Assembly (NCBI RefSeq): GCF_014212055.1
Contig: NZ_JACJVO010000003.1
Span: 186,001-250,000 of the forward strand
Direction of reading: 5' to 3'
Length of the DNA: 64,000 nt
From: Cohnella zeiphila
GTDB taxonomy: Bacteria > Bacillota > Bacilli > Paenibacillales > Paenibacillaceae
Made by a program: the position numbers and the translations under genes. The notes below the pieces were generated by a model. The model ran no database searches, had not been told where the DNA came from, and saw only the letters and a list, made by a program, of their open reading frames with translations. Position 1 is the stretch's first letter. Every line of letters begins with the position of its first letter. This document shows, piece after piece, positions 8,459-18,038 of this stretch.

Positions 8459-9543
8459 TGGCGGCTCATTCGGCAAAGCCCCGAACGTTGTCCGCCGAGC
8501 TCGCCGCTGCACTGCGGGAAGGCCTGGTCATTCCGGCGCATCCGCTCGCGCTGGACGAGAATCGCAAGCTCGATGCCGAGAGCCAGCGCGCGCTGACGAG
8601 ATACTATATCGCGTCCGGAGCCGGGGGCGTCGCGGTCGGCGTTCATTCCACCCAGTTCGAGATTCGGGAACCGAAGCACGACTTGTTCGAGACGGTGCTC
8701 GCGATGGCCGCGGAGGAAGTCGCGAGAGCCGGGATCGAACGCCCGTTTATCCAGGTCGCGGGCATCTGCGGACCGACCGATCAGGCGCTGCGCGAGACGG
8801 ACGTCGCGCTTCGGCTCGGCTACGACGCCGCGCTGCTCAGCATGGGCGGGCTGGCGGACCTGACGGAGGACGACCTGATGAGCCGGACGCGCCGGGTGGC
8901 GGAGAGGATGCCGGTGATCGGCTTCTACCTTCAGCCGTCCGTCGGCGGGCGCATCTTCACCTATGATTTCTGGCGTCAATTCGCCGAGATTCCGAACGTC
9001 GTCGCGATCAAAATGGCGCCGTTCAACCGCTATCAGACGCTGGACGTGGCGAGGGCGGTGTGCTCATCGTCCCGCCGGGACGAGATCGCGCTGTACACGG
9101 GGAACGACGACAATATCGTCGTCGACCTGCTCACGGCGTTCCGCTTCGACGTCGGAGGCGAGCTCGTCGAGAAGCCGATCGTCGGAGGCCTGCTCGGTCA
9201 CTGGGCGGTCTGGACGCGCCGCGCGGTCGAACTGCTCGAAGAGATCAAGCGAATTCGCGGCTCGGAGACGATCTCCCGGGAATGGTTGACCCGGGCGATC
9301 CAAGTGACGGATGCGAACGCGGCGTTTTTCGACCCGGCTCATCATTTCGAAGGCTGCATTCCCGGAATCCACGAAGTGCTTCGCCGGCAGGGCCTGATGA
9401 AGGGCGTCTGGTGCCTGAACCCGGAAGAGACGCTGTCTCCGGGCCAGGCGGAAGAGATCGACCGCGTCTACGCCCAGTACCCTCACCTGAACGACGACGA
9501 TTTCGTCGCCGCCGGCCTGTCGCGCTGGCGGGCCTCCGAATGA
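8458..9543 (+). CDS. DapA-family (dihydrodipicolinate synthase/N-acetylneuraminate lyase) aldolase
   Basis: A 361-residue class I aldolase of the DHDPS/NAL family. The Schiff-base lysine is K185 in VVAIKMAPFN and the catalytic tyrosine is Y157 in GFYLQPS. It is longer than the usual ~295 residues because of a C-terminal extension containing DPAHHFEGCIPGIHEVL. The usual pyruvate-binding GxxGE threonine segment is replaced by SGAGGVAVGVHSTQFE, so it is not biosynthetic DapA. The operon context suggests it makes or splits a keto acid next to serine dehydratase. Substrate unknown. Confidence 0.85.
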   Translation: MAAHSAKPRTLSAELAAALREGLVIPAHPLALDENRKLDAESQRALTRYYIASGAGGVAVGVHSTQFEIREPKHDLFETVLAMAAEEVARAGIERPFIQVAGICGPTDQALRETDVALRLGYDAALLSMGGLADLTEDDLMSRTRRVAERMPVIGFYLQPSVGGRIFTYDFWRQFAEIPNVVAIKMAPFNRYQTLDVARAVCSSSRRDEIALYTGNDDNIVVDLLTAFRFDVGGELVEKPIVGGLLGHWAVWTRRAVELLEEIKRIRGSETISREWLTRAIQVTDANAAFFDPAHHFEGCIPGIHEVLRRQGLMKGVWCLNPEETLSPGQAEEIDRVYAQYPHLNDDDFVAAGLSRWRASE

Positions 9544-9547
9544 CGCG

Positions 9548-10231
9548 ATGAGGTTCAAGGACGTCTTCTCCATTATCGGCCCGAGCATGATCGGGCCTTC
9601 CAGCTCGCATACGGCGGGCGCCGTCCGGATCGGACGGGCGGCCCGTCAGACGCTTGGCGAGGCTCCGCTCGAGGCGGAGATCGTGCTGTACGGTTCCTTC
9701 GCCGACACGTACCGCGGGCACGGGACCGATCTGGCGCTCGTGGCGGGCTTGCTGGATTATCCTACGGACGACGAGAGGCTTCCGGACGCGTTCGCCCATG
9801 CGGCGCAGGCCGGAATGCGGGTCGAGCTGAGGGCGGCCCGGACGCCGGAAATCCATCCGAATACGGCGGCAATCCGGCTTCGCGGCGAGAAAGGAAGAGT
9901 GTTCGTCAAAGGCCGTTCCATCGGCGGCGGGAGCATCGAGATGGTCGCGGTCGACCGGTTCGACGTCAAGTTCACGGCGAGCTATCCGACCCTGCTCGTT
10001 TTTCATGCGGACCGCGAAGGCACGATTGCGGAATTAAGCGGTACCTTGAAGCGCGCGCGCGTGAACATCGGCCATATGCAGCTCGACCGCGAATCGAGGA
10101 ACGGCGCGGCGTTGACGGTTATCGAATGCGACCAGGCGGTGCCGGAGCGGGAGCTTAAGCGAATCGGCCGGCTCGCAGGCGTCGCTCGTGTCCGAATGAT
10201 CGATCTCACGGCGAAGGAAGGGATCTCATGA
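9548..10231 (+). CDS. sdaAB: L-serine dehydratase, iron-sulfur-dependent, beta subunit
   Basis: A 227-residue beta subunit of the Fe-S L-serine ammonia-lyase, which converts L-serine to pyruvate and ammonia with the alpha subunit. The N-terminal GPSMIGPSSSHTAGAVRIG signature is intact. Residues ~145-220 form an ACT domain beginning YPTLLVFHADREGTIAEL, which may sense serine. Its ATGA stop/start overlap with the alpha gene indicates coupled synthesis. Operon placement beside an aldolase and an amidohydrolase suggests a catabolic role rather than housekeeping serine disposal. Confidence 0.92.
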   Translation: MRFKDVFSIIGPSMIGPSSSHTAGAVRIGRAARQTLGEAPLEAEIVLYGSFADTYRGHGTDLALVAGLLDYPTDDERLPDAFAHAAQAGMRVELRAARTPEIHPNTAAIRLRGEKGRVFVKGRSIGGGSIEMVAVDRFDVKFTASYPTLLVFHADREGTIAELSGTLKRARVNIGHMQLDRESRNGAALTVIECDQAVPERELKRIGRLAGVARVRMIDLTAKEGIS

Positions 10232-11115
10232 GATTCTCGAGCCTGTCGCAATTGAAGCGCCTGTGCGAAGAGGAAGGCTCGTCCATGTCCGATGTCATGA
10301 TCGCCGACCAGGCGGCGGAGACCGGGCAGAGCGAGGAAAAAGTCTTCCGGCAGATGGCCGATTACTACCGGATCATGCGGGAGGCGGTCGGCAAAGGGCT
10401 GATGGAAGGCCGGAAATCGAGGAGCGGACTGACCGGCGGCGATGCGAGGCGCGTCAAGCTGCACGCGGACGGCGGGGAGCCCTCGCTGGGCGCGGATGCC
10501 GCTTCCGCGATGGCCTACGCGCTGGCGGTGTCGGAAGTCAACGCCTCGATGGGAAGGATCGTCGCGACGCCGACGGCCGGTTCGTGCGGCATCATCCCCG
10601 GCGTCTTCGTCAGCTCCCAGGAAAGATTCGGCTGGGAGGACGACGTTCTCGTTCGCGGGCTGTTCGCCGCCGGCGCCATCGGTTACGTCATCGCCAACAA
10701 CTCGTTCGTGTCCGGCGCGGAGGGCGGCTGCCAAGCCGAAGTCGGCTCCGCCATCGGCATGGCGGCGGGCGCGCTGGTCGAGATGAGGGGAGGAACGCCC
10801 GAGCAGGCCGTTCACGCCGTCGGCCTGGCGCTCAAAAATTCGCTCGGTCTCATCTGCGATCCGGTCGCGGGCCTGGTCGAAATCCCATGCATCGTGCGCA
10901 ACGGCTTCGGCGCCGTCACCGCGCTCGCGGCGGCCGATATGGCGCTCGCGGGCGTCGCCAGCGCCATCCCGTCCGACGAGGTGATCGAAGTCATGCTGGA
11001 GGTCGGCGCCGCGATGCCGGCCGAGCACCGGGAGACGGCGAAGGGCGGGCTGGCCCGGACGCCGACGGGGCGCCGGATCATGAAGGAGCTGTACGGAGAG
11101 GAGGGCCAGGCATGA
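10228..11115 (+). CDS. sdaAA: L-serine dehydratase, iron-sulfur-dependent, alpha subunit
   Basis: A 295-residue catalytic alpha subunit that carries the [4Fe-4S] cluster. Candidate ligand cysteines are visible at C120 (AGSCGIIPG), C168 (EGGCQAEVG), C210 (LICDPVAG) and C221 (EIPCIV). It starts in the ATGA overlap with sdaAB and ends in an ATGA overlap with the M20 amidohydrolase, so the three proteins are translated as one coupled set. Confidence 0.92.
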   Translation: MRFSSLSQLKRLCEEEGSSMSDVMIADQAAETGQSEEKVFRQMADYYRIMREAVGKGLMEGRKSRSGLTGGDARRVKLHADGGEPSLGADAASAMAYALAVSEVNASMGRIVATPTAGSCGIIPGVFVSSQERFGWEDDVLVRGLFAAGAIGYVIANNSFVSGAEGGCQAEVGSAIGMAAGALVEMRGGTPEQAVHAVGLALKNSLGLICDPVAGLVEIPCIVRNGFGAVTALAAADMALAGVASAIPSDEVIEVMLEVGAAMPAEHRETAKGGLARTPTGRRIMKELYGEEGQA

Positions 11116-12272
11116 GGCTGCTCGATGCCGCGCGCCGGAAGGCGGCGGACTGGATCGAATTCCGCCGGGAGCTTCACCGCTATCCGGAACTAAGCCTGGA
11201 GGAGTCCGAGACCGCGGCGCGGGTCCTGCGCCGGCTCGACGGGCTGGGCATTCCGTACCGCGCCGGCGTCGGCGGCCACGGAATCGTCGCCGAGATCGCC
11301 GGCGAGCGGCCGGGACCGACGATCGCGCTTCGCGCCGACATGGACGCGCTGCCGATCCGGGAGGAGGCGGATGTGCCTTATGCTTCGGAGAAGCCGGGCG
11401 TCATGCACGCCTGCGGCCACGATGCGCATACGGCCATTTTGCTGGGAGCCGCGGAACTGCTGGTCCGCGAGGGGTTCGGCGGCACGGTGCGGCTGCTGTT
11501 CCAGCCGGCCGAAGAGGTGAACGCCGGCGCGAAGGCGATGATCGCCGCAGGAGTGCTGGACGGCGTCGCCGAAATTTACGGTCTGCACAACCTGCCGACA
11601 TTGTCCGCGGGCTATGCGGCGACGCGGGTCGGCCCGATGATGGGCTCCGTCGACCGGATCGAGATCTCCCTCGAGGGGAAGGGGGCCCACGGGGCGATCC
11701 CGGACGAGGGCATCGATCCGATCGTGTGCGCGGCGGCGCTCGTCCAATCGCTCCAAACGGTCGTCAGCCGCGAGATGTCCCCTTTCGCCAACGTCGTCGC
11801 GACGATCGGCAGCATCCATTCGGGAGAAGCGAACAACGTCATTCCGCAAACCTGCGAACTGACGGGAACGGTCCGCGCGTTCGATCCGAACGTACAGACC
11901 AAGCTGCCGGACGCGATCGACCGCATCGTAAAAGGAATCGCGCAAGCCCATCGCTGCACGGCCCGGCTTCGTTATATAAGACAAGTTCCGGTTCTGGTTA
12001 ATCGCGAGCCGAATACGAGCCGGGTCGAAGCGGTAATCGCGGAGACGATCGGAGCGACGAGCCGGCTCGAGGCTGCGCCGACGTTGGCCGGCGAGGATTT
12101 CTCGCTGTATTTGCGCGAGGTGCCGGGCTGCTTCTTCTGGCTCGGCTCGGGCCCGAAGGAGAACGCGAATCAAGCGTTCGGGCTGCACCATCCGAAGTAC
12201 GAGCTGAACGAGGATTGCATCCCGCTCGGGATGGCGCTGCTGGCCGGTATCGCGACGAGCCGGTTGAGATGA
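11112..12272 (+). CDS. M20-family N-acyl-amino-acid amidohydrolase
   Basis: A 386-residue dinuclear zinc peptidase/amidohydrolase of the hippurate hydrolase group. Metal-binding motifs are ALRADMDALPI, MHACGHDAH (residues ~98-106), QPAEEVNAG and GEDFSLYL. Residues ~180-290 are the dimerisation domain. The start is the ATG overlapping the sdaAA stop. It probably frees an amino acid from an N-acyl or similar precursor that then feeds the dehydratase. The stop is followed after ~75 bases by an intrinsic terminator, marking the operon end. Confidence 0.88.
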   Translation: MRLLDAARRKAADWIEFRRELHRYPELSLEESETAARVLRRLDGLGIPYRAGVGGHGIVAEIAGERPGPTIALRADMDALPIREEADVPYASEKPGVMHACGHDAHTAILLGAAELLVREGFGGTVRLLFQPAEEVNAGAKAMIAAGVLDGVAEIYGLHNLPTLSAGYAATRVGPMMGSVDRIEISLEGKGAHGAIPDEGIDPIVCAAALVQSLQTVVSREMSPFANVVATIGSIHSGEANNVIPQTCELTGTVRAFDPNVQTKLPDAIDRIVKGIAQAHRCTARLRYIRQVPVLVNREPNTSRVEAVIAETIGATSRLEAAPTLAGEDFSLYLREVPGCFFWLGSGPKENANQAFGLHHPKYELNEDCIPLGMALLAGIATSRLR

Positions 12273-12348
12273 GGCGATAAGCAAGGAAGCTAGTAAGCTG
12301 GTAAGCTCGGGAATGGAGCGAGCCGTAAGCGCGTCCCTTGGATTGGGG

Positions 12349-12385
12349 AAGAGCCGTTGTAGGAGCGGCTCTTTTCTTTTTTTCG
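12349..12385 (+). terminator. Intrinsic terminator of the SDR-DapA-Sda-M20 operon
   Basis: AAGAGCCG (12349-12356) pairs with CGGCTCTT (12366-12373), followed by a long T-rich tract. Confidence 0.88.
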
Positions 12386-12561
12386 TTTTTTGCGGCCGGA
12401 TCTTAAAAATGACGAACGATCGCAAAATCGGCTTATTTTCCACTTATCGCGTATCGGCTAGATTGACTATAGAAGACCGGCAATGGAGAAAGGGAGCGCC
12501 CAGGCGCGTTTTCCTTCATTGCCTGATTTCGCAACAATTATCGTCAACCTCGGGAGGAACC

Positions 12562-13530
12562 ATGATCTTCGAACGACTGGAAGAACGACACTTGGACGAA
12601 GCGCTGTCGATTTGGAACGCCGAGCTGGGCGGTTCGTATCCGCTCCGGCCGCGCCTGCTGCGTCAGAACGTCGCCGCGGACAGCCGCCTGCTGCGGGAAG
12701 GCTCATGGGTCGCACGAGACCCCGGCACGGGAGCGTTTGTCGGCTTTGTGATCGCCAAGACGGCCGGCAAAGGAGACGAACGACGCTTTGGGCTGCGGGA
12801 GGATGCGGGCTGGATCCATGCGCTGCTGACCGCATCCGCTTGGAGAGGAAAAGGGATAGGAGGAGCTTTGCTCGGACGGGCGGAGGAGGCGCTGCGGGCG
12901 GCGGGCGTCAGGCGGATTGTTCTCGGCAACGATCTTCACCGCCGGATGTTCCCCGGCATCCCGGGCGAGCTGGCGGAGACGAAGCGTTGGTTCGAGAAGA
13001 GAGGATACGTTAGCCGGGAAAATGTCTACGATCTGATCAAGGCCTACGATACCGACGAGGAGACGGCTCTGCCCTCCCTGGGAGAAGCGGCGGCCCGGGT
13101 CGCGACTCCCAGGGACCGCGACGCGCTGACGGCTTTCATGGCCCGCTGTTTTCCGGGGACGTGGGATCTCCAGCACCGGGATTACTGGGAGCGGGGCGGA
13201 ACCGGGCGCGAGTACGTCGTGCTGGAGAAGCAAGGCAAGCTAATCGGCTTCTGCCGGATGAACGACGGTGAATCGCCTTTATTGGCCCAGAACGTGTACT
13301 GGGCTCCTCTGTTCGAGGACGAGCTGGGCGGGATCGGTCCCTTGGGCATCGACGAGGCATATCGCGGTCACCGGTACGGAATTTCGATCGTGCAGGCGGC
13401 CATCCATTTCTTGCGAGAGCGCGGCATCCGGCGAATCGTGATCGACACCACGCCGTTCGTCGATTTCTACGGCAAGCTGGGTTACGAAGTTTGGAAGAGG
13501 TACGCGAAATACGACAAGAGCTTGGATTAG
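12562..13530 (+). CDS. Tandem-GNAT acetyltransferase
   Basis: A 322-residue protein with two GNAT folds. The first (residues ~1-150) has the acetyl-CoA loop TASAWRGKGIGGALLG. The second (~180-320) has a weaker loop, IDEAYRGHRYGISIVQ, and ends with the typical TTPFVDFYGKLGYEVW. One half is usually catalytic and the other structural. ATG at 12562 follows GGGAGG; longer in-frame sequence upstream overlaps the terminator of the previous operon and is rejected. Acceptor unknown. Confidence 0.85.
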   Translation: MIFERLEERHLDEALSIWNAELGGSYPLRPRLLRQNVAADSRLLREGSWVARDPGTGAFVGFVIAKTAGKGDERRFGLREDAGWIHALLTASAWRGKGIGGALLGRAEEALRAAGVRRIVLGNDLHRRMFPGIPGELAETKRWFEKRGYVSRENVYDLIKAYDTDEETALPSLGEAAARVATPRDRDALTAFMARCFPGTWDLQHRDYWERGGTGREYVVLEKQGKLIGFCRMNDGESPLLAQNVYWAPLFEDELGGIGPLGIDEAYRGHRYGISIVQAAIHFLRERGIRRIVIDTTPFVDFYGKLGYEVWKRYAKYDKSLD

Positions 13531-13586
13531 TTGACGCGAGATTCGCGTGAGGGGAGAAAGGGGAAAAGGCGAGCGGGCGGTTGGGC

Positions 13587-13685
13587 GGAAGAAGCTCAAA
13601 TATGGAGCCGCATTCGTGAATAGACGCGGAAGTAGGCGAAAGAAGCTCAATATTTGAACCACATCCGCGCAATCGACATAGGAGA
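13587..13685. repeat. Two imperfect intergenic units, period 51 bp, in a convergent gap
   Basis: GAAGCTCAAATATGGA at 13591 and GAAGCTCAATATTTGA at 13642 head two units that both continue into CATYCG and an AT(A/C)GAC end. They lie between the GNAT gene and the convergent GH20 gene. The 236-base gap shows no other feature. Confidence 0.65.
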
Positions 13686-13766
13686 GTCGCAGGGCCGCGA
13701 GGACGACCCGGTCCCGTGATGCCACCGGGTACTTTCAAGGACCGCTAGAGCTCGGTCGGATAACCG

Positions 13767-15716
13767 TCAGGCGCCGTTATCGCCGCTTTCGTCCCGTTCC
13801 TCCGCTTCCGTCAACCCCATCGGACGGTATAAGGTTTCGTCCAGGAAGTCGTGCAGGTAGAAGCGGGAGAGGAGGTAGTGCTCGGCCATATCGGCGGGCT
13901 GGAATGTTTTCAGCGCGGCCTCCATTCGTGCCCGGGCGCGGCGAAGCCCTGCCCGGGTGATCCGGTAATTGTTCGTCAGCGAGCGCCGCTCGGGCTCGCT
14001 CCCGGGGAACAGCCTCCAGCGGTAGACGTATTTGTGGATGGTCCGCGAGCGGTCGGCGGCCGTCTCGAAATCGACCATCGCGGCGATCAAGCTTGCCGTC
14101 TCCCGGTTGCGAACCGCCGCGTCCAGCAATTTGGGCATGGACGCGTAGTAGTCCGCGTCGTCATGCCGGCCCAGTAGCGCTTCGGCCGTCTTCGGCCGGA
14201 TGCCGTGAAAGACGTGCAGGAACCGGTCGATGAACCGCCTCCGGCTCCATCCGCCCGACCGCTTCAAATTCCAGGCGGCATCCGCGAAGTAAGCGGACGT
14301 GTACCAGGACGTCTCGAAGATGCCGTAAGGGACGCCGAGGCTGAAGACGGCCGTCCAATTCGTGCCGACGAGACCGGCCATGTTCTGCTCGGCCGCGACC
14401 CGGGCCCACTGCTCGATGTTGTCGATTCGCTCCTGCGCGAGCGGATAGTTCTGATCGTCTTTGCGGTCGAAGCAGCGCACGGACGGCGCGCCGATGACCT
14501 CGATGCCGAGCCCGCGCAGGCGAGAGGCGAGCGGGGAGACGAGCCGGTCGATGTTCTTGCCGTTATAGTGCCAGATCATGACCGCGACGCGCGGATCGAG
14601 ATCGCGAAGCTCCTCGTCGGAGCAGGCCGCCAGAATGTCCTGCCAGATGATCGGTTTTTTGCCGAGAGAACAGGCGAACCCGATCAGCCGGTTGACGAAG
14701 CTCAGGAAGGCCCGGTTGCGGGAGCCGCCGAACGCCTCGCGGCATGCCGGGCACTCGCAGAGGCTGTATACCTCGTCGCAGCCCAGATGCAAATAGCGGG
14801 AGCGGGGATGGCGGGCAGCCATCTCCTCCAGCAGGCCGCAGACGAGCGCGAACGACTCCGGCCGGCTCGGACACAGCTCGCCGGTCGAAGCTTCGGTCTC
14901 CCGCAGATGCCTGTACTCGTCGCGGCCAAGAACATATTCCAGGTGCCCGAACGTCTGCTGCAGCGGAATGACCTCGATGAAATTCCGCTGCGCGGCGTCC
15001 AGCAGCGCGTCCAGCCGTTCGTCCGTCAGAGCGTGACGGGGATGCGCAAGGTCGCGATGCCTCGCGAACGGGAACTTGTCCTCGTATTCGATCAATAGGG
15101 CGTTCGTTTTGAACGCCGCCATCGTATCCATGTATTCGACCAGCAGCTCCGGCTTGGAGAACGTCTGGCGCAGGTCGTAGTTCAGGCAGCGAAGCGGGGC
15201 GTCCGGCCAGTCGGCGATATCCGCCGCCGGCAGAGGCGCACCTTGATCCAGCAGCTGCCGCAGCGTTTGCAGGCCGTAGAACAAGCCCGCCGCGTCGTTC
15301 GCGCCGATGAGGGCGGTCGACCCGCTGAGGATCAGACGGTAACCTTCGCGGGGCACCCCCTCGAGCTTGACCGTTTCAGCCGGCCCGTCCATATCCGTGC
15401 CAGGTCCCCATTGGATCGAGTAAGGGAAGGCATATCCCGACTGCACCTCGCCTGTCACTTCTTTCCCAAATGAGCCCCCCGACTGTACCTCTTCCGTCAT
15501 CGCTTCCGCGAACGCGTCCTCCGGCGCTTGCCACGGAATAGCGACTGCCAAGCTTTTTTCCTCCAGCATCGCCCCCGGGAACAGCCTGCGGACCGCCTCG
15601 GCCAGTCGCTCATCCGGTTCCGCGGCGGTCAGAATCATGGGGCTGTTCGAAGCAGGTTCGTATGTCTCCCCTTCGCGGGGGAGCACGCGTTGGACGAGCG
15701 GCAGGGTCGTGAACAT
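13767..15716 (-). CDS. GH20 beta-N-acetylhexosaminidase-like glycoside hydrolase
   Basis: A 649-residue, apparently cytosolic (no signal peptide) glycoside hydrolase family 20 enzyme that would release terminal GlcNAc/GalNAc by substrate-assisted catalysis. The catalytic pair is D314-E315 in HLGCDEVYSL. An N-terminal GH20b-like domain with GANDAAGLFYGLQTLRQLL precedes the barrel. ATG at 15716 follows AAGGAGG by nine bases; an upstream in-frame ATG has no such site. Near residues 80-105 an in-frame imperfect duplication repeats EVQSG twice. It is the second gene after the membrane AraC regulator (39-base gap), so it is likely induced by the oligosaccharide that regulator senses. Confidence 0.85.
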   Translation of the reverse strand: MFTTLPLVQRVLPREGETYEPASNSPMILTAAEPDERLAEAVRRLFPGAMLEEKSLAVAIPWQAPEDAFAEAMTEEVQSGGSFGKEVTGEVQSGYAFPYSIQWGPGTDMDGPAETVKLEGVPREGYRLILSGSTALIGANDAAGLFYGLQTLRQLLDQGAPLPAADIADWPDAPLRCLNYDLRQTFSKPELLVEYMDTMAAFKTNALLIEYEDKFPFARHRDLAHPRHALTDERLDALLDAAQRNFIEVIPLQQTFGHLEYVLGRDEYRHLRETEASTGELCPSRPESFALVCGLLEEMAARHPRSRYLHLGCDEVYSLCECPACREAFGGSRNRAFLSFVNRLIGFACSLGKKPIIWQDILAACSDEELRDLDPRVAVMIWHYNGKNIDRLVSPLASRLRGLGIEVIGAPSVRCFDRKDDQNYPLAQERIDNIEQWARVAAEQNMAGLVGTNWTAVFSLGVPYGIFETSWYTSAYFADAAWNLKRSGGWSRRRFIDRFLHVFHGIRPKTAEALLGRHDDADYYASMPKLLDAAVRNRETASLIAAMVDFETAADRSRTIHKYVYRWRLFPGSEPERRSLTNNYRITRAGLRRARARMEAALKTFQPADMAEHYLLSRFYLHDFLDETLYRPMGLTEAEERDESGDNGA

Positions 15717-15755
15717 GGTCAAATTCCTCCTTGAATGGGCCGAGCGCAACAGTCG

Positions 15756-18038
15756 TTACTCTTTCAGCCGGTTATGATGTCTGCGGAATTCGCTCGGCGT
15801 AATGCCGGTGAATCGCTTGAACACGCGATTGAACGAGGCGACGGTATAGTAGCCGACGAGCGAAGCGATCTCCTGGATTTTCAGATCGGTCTCGCGCAGC
15901 ATCTCGGTCGCCTTGTTCATGCGGACGGTCAGAATGTAGTCGCTGAAGTTCGTTCCCGTCTTCTCCTTGAAGTAAGTCGACAGGTAAGGTCCCGTGATGC
16001 CGAGCTTGCCCGCGATCGCGTCGAGCGACAGGTCGCTGCCGTAATTCGCTTCGACGTACTCCATGACGAATTTGGTCATGACGTCGGTCTCGGACCTCTT
16101 GGCCTGAACGGCCGCAGCCGACCGCGACAGGAAGCGATGGAAGAAAGCTTTGTACTGCTCCAGCGTGTGGCACGCCCTCAACTGATCGTACGGCGAGCCG
16201 CCTTCGGTGAACGAATGGATCGAGATGTTCTGGGCGTACATGATCTTCAAGGTCTTGTTGACGATCTCCTTGGCGAAATCCTGGAACTGTCGGGCCATCG
16301 CCCCGGCTTTCGCCAGCTGATCGAGCAACTGGTCCACAAGCGGGATGGTCACGTCGTCGCACCCGGACTGCAGGTTGGCCGTCAGCTCGTTCTCCTCGGA
16401 GGGCGAAGGAATCATTAAGGCCGGCTGCGGCCGCCATTCGGCGATGATCTGCACGTCCTCCCCCAGCCGCCTCTGCTTGATCAGGTCGAGCACGTTCTGA
16501 TACGTCTCCGCGAAATCCGCAGAGTTGTGACGGACCGGGCTGACGGCGATCGTGAAGTTGCAGTAGACCGAGTCCTCGCGAAGCAGCCGAGCCAGCGCGT
16601 CCAGCCCCTCGAATTGCGCGCCCTCGCTGCCGCTCTTGTCGAACAGAATGGTCAGAATCTGATCCTTCTCCAGCTGGAAGGTCAAGGAGTCTTCGTACAG
16701 GCCGGAAAAATGCGCGTCGATCAGCTCCTTGTACGTGTTCAAGGCGCGATGGGGCGTGTTCGTAATCTCCGTGGCAAACCTTCCTTTGAAGTCAATCTGC
16801 GTCAGCGCGAACCGGTAAGGCTCGTCCGCGTTGAGCGCGGCCTGCAGCGGGGTTCCGGAGATATGGATCTTTTTCAGCTTCGTCATATAGGCGAACTGCT
16901 GCAGCAGGGTGTTCTTGGCCTGCAGGTCCTCGTGATATTCCCGGTTCGACCGCGACAAGTCGCTTAAGACGCTGTGGAGCAGGTTGAACTCCTTGATCCG
17001 GCTTCCTCGCCCCGCAGGCCCTCCCATCGCGTTGAGCGACTGGACCGAGCGGATCATGTTCGCCAGCGGATTATGGAACCGTCTGGAAAAATAATAGGAA
17101 ACGGCCAATCCGATCAAAAGGGAAATCGCGAGCAGCGCCCCGATGATCAGGTTCAATCGGTGAATCTGGGCCGCCAATCCCGCATTCGATACGACCTCGA
17201 AATAAGTAAAGCCCGTCTCCGGGGCCGTGCGGTAAAAGTAATAATTGTCGTCCGCTCTCACGTAGCCGACGCCCGTCTTGGCGGCGATGGTTTTCGGCAG
17301 CGGGAAGCGGTCCGACGAGGAGAAGAGGACCTCGCGATCGGGGCCGAGGATGTAGAAGCCGCTGTCCGGCTTGGATTGGTGGAACGCCTCGTAGGTTTCT
17401 TCGCCGTTCAGCAGCACGATGAACGCGAAGCGGTGATCGAACGCGTTCTTGACCAGAATCGGCAGGAACAAGCCGAGGGGGTGGCGCTCGAACGCCGTGT
17501 CGGAGCTGAAGGTCGCCGCGGGATAAATTTTGAAGCTGGCGTCGCTCTCCATCTCCCGATCCCAGAATTCGGCGCCGTACGCCGGCGAAGCATAGAACTT
17601 GGAAAACATCGTCTCCGCGGTGCGGGTGCCGTCGCGCTCGATGACAAAATCGTCGTCCGGGAAGTAATAGATGATGTTGTTCACGTAGAGCAGGGTGTTG
17701 TTCAATTTGTGGCCCAGCTCTTTTTGCACGTTGACGACGACGTTGTAGCGGTTCATCGGGTTGCCCCGCCGCAGAATCTCCGTGTCGTTGTCGAACAGGT
17801 AGCCGAGCATAAAACTTCGGATCAGCTTGATGTGCTTCTCGTAATTGGCGGCGGTCGCATCGAGATTCAGGCTGCTGTTCAAAATAATCTCGTTTTTGAG
17901 ATTGTGGCGGAAGAACGTGTAGGCGAAAGAATGGATGGATACCAGGAGCAGAATGATCGCGATGAAGCTGCCGAGCAACGTGTAGAAAAGAGACATCTGA
18001 TGATTGGCCGTGCTGAGGAGTCGCGTCATTCGGTTCAT
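15756..18038 (-). CDS. Membrane-spanning AraC-family regulator with extracytoplasmic sensor
   Basis: A 760-residue one-component sensor/regulator of the type common in Paenibacillus sugar loci. A transmembrane helix near residues 15-37 and another near 265-290 flank a Cache-like extracellular domain. A HAMP-like linker and a degenerate central domain follow. Residues ~660-760 are the AraC DNA-binding domain (LSLDAIAGKLGITGPYLS; EIASLVGYYTVASFNRVFK). The start is placed at 18038, behind AAGGGTG; an in-frame ATG at 18119 lacks a ribosome site. It is co-oriented with GH20 and divergent from the oxidoreductase/ABC genes, which it may activate. Confidence 0.85.
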   Translation of the reverse strand: MNRMTRLLSTANHQMSLFYTLLGSFIAIILLLVSIHSFAYTFFRHNLKNEIILNSSLNLDATAANYEKHIKLIRSFMLGYLFDNDTEILRRGNPMNRYNVVVNVQKELGHKLNNTLLYVNNIIYYFPDDDFVIERDGTRTAETMFSKFYASPAYGAEFWDREMESDASFKIYPAATFSSDTAFERHPLGLFLPILVKNAFDHRFAFIVLLNGEETYEAFHQSKPDSGFYILGPDREVLFSSSDRFPLPKTIAAKTGVGYVRADDNYYFYRTAPETGFTYFEVVSNAGLAAQIHRLNLIIGALLAISLLIGLAVSYYFSRRFHNPLANMIRSVQSLNAMGGPAGRGSRIKEFNLLHSVLSDLSRSNREYHEDLQAKNTLLQQFAYMTKLKKIHISGTPLQAALNADEPYRFALTQIDFKGRFATEITNTPHRALNTYKELIDAHFSGLYEDSLTFQLEKDQILTILFDKSGSEGAQFEGLDALARLLREDSVYCNFTIAVSPVRHNSADFAETYQNVLDLIKQRRLGEDVQIIAEWRPQPALMIPSPSEENELTANLQSGCDDVTIPLVDQLLDQLAKAGAMARQFQDFAKEIVNKTLKIMYAQNISIHSFTEGGSPYDQLRACHTLEQYKAFFHRFLSRSAAAVQAKRSETDVMTKFVMEYVEANYGSDLSLDAIAGKLGITGPYLSTYFKEKTGTNFSDYILTVRMNKATEMLRETDLKIQEIASLVGYYTVASFNRVFKRFTGITPSEFRRHHNRLKE

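Noticed and set aside
10263-11111. Upstream extension of the M20 frame through the serine dehydratase gene
   Set aside because: Composition is of a shadow frame and the ATGA overlap marks the true start at 11112.
12281-12310. Three AAGCTNGT-like 8-base repeats before the operon terminator
   Set aside because: Very short and likely chance; no associated function seen.
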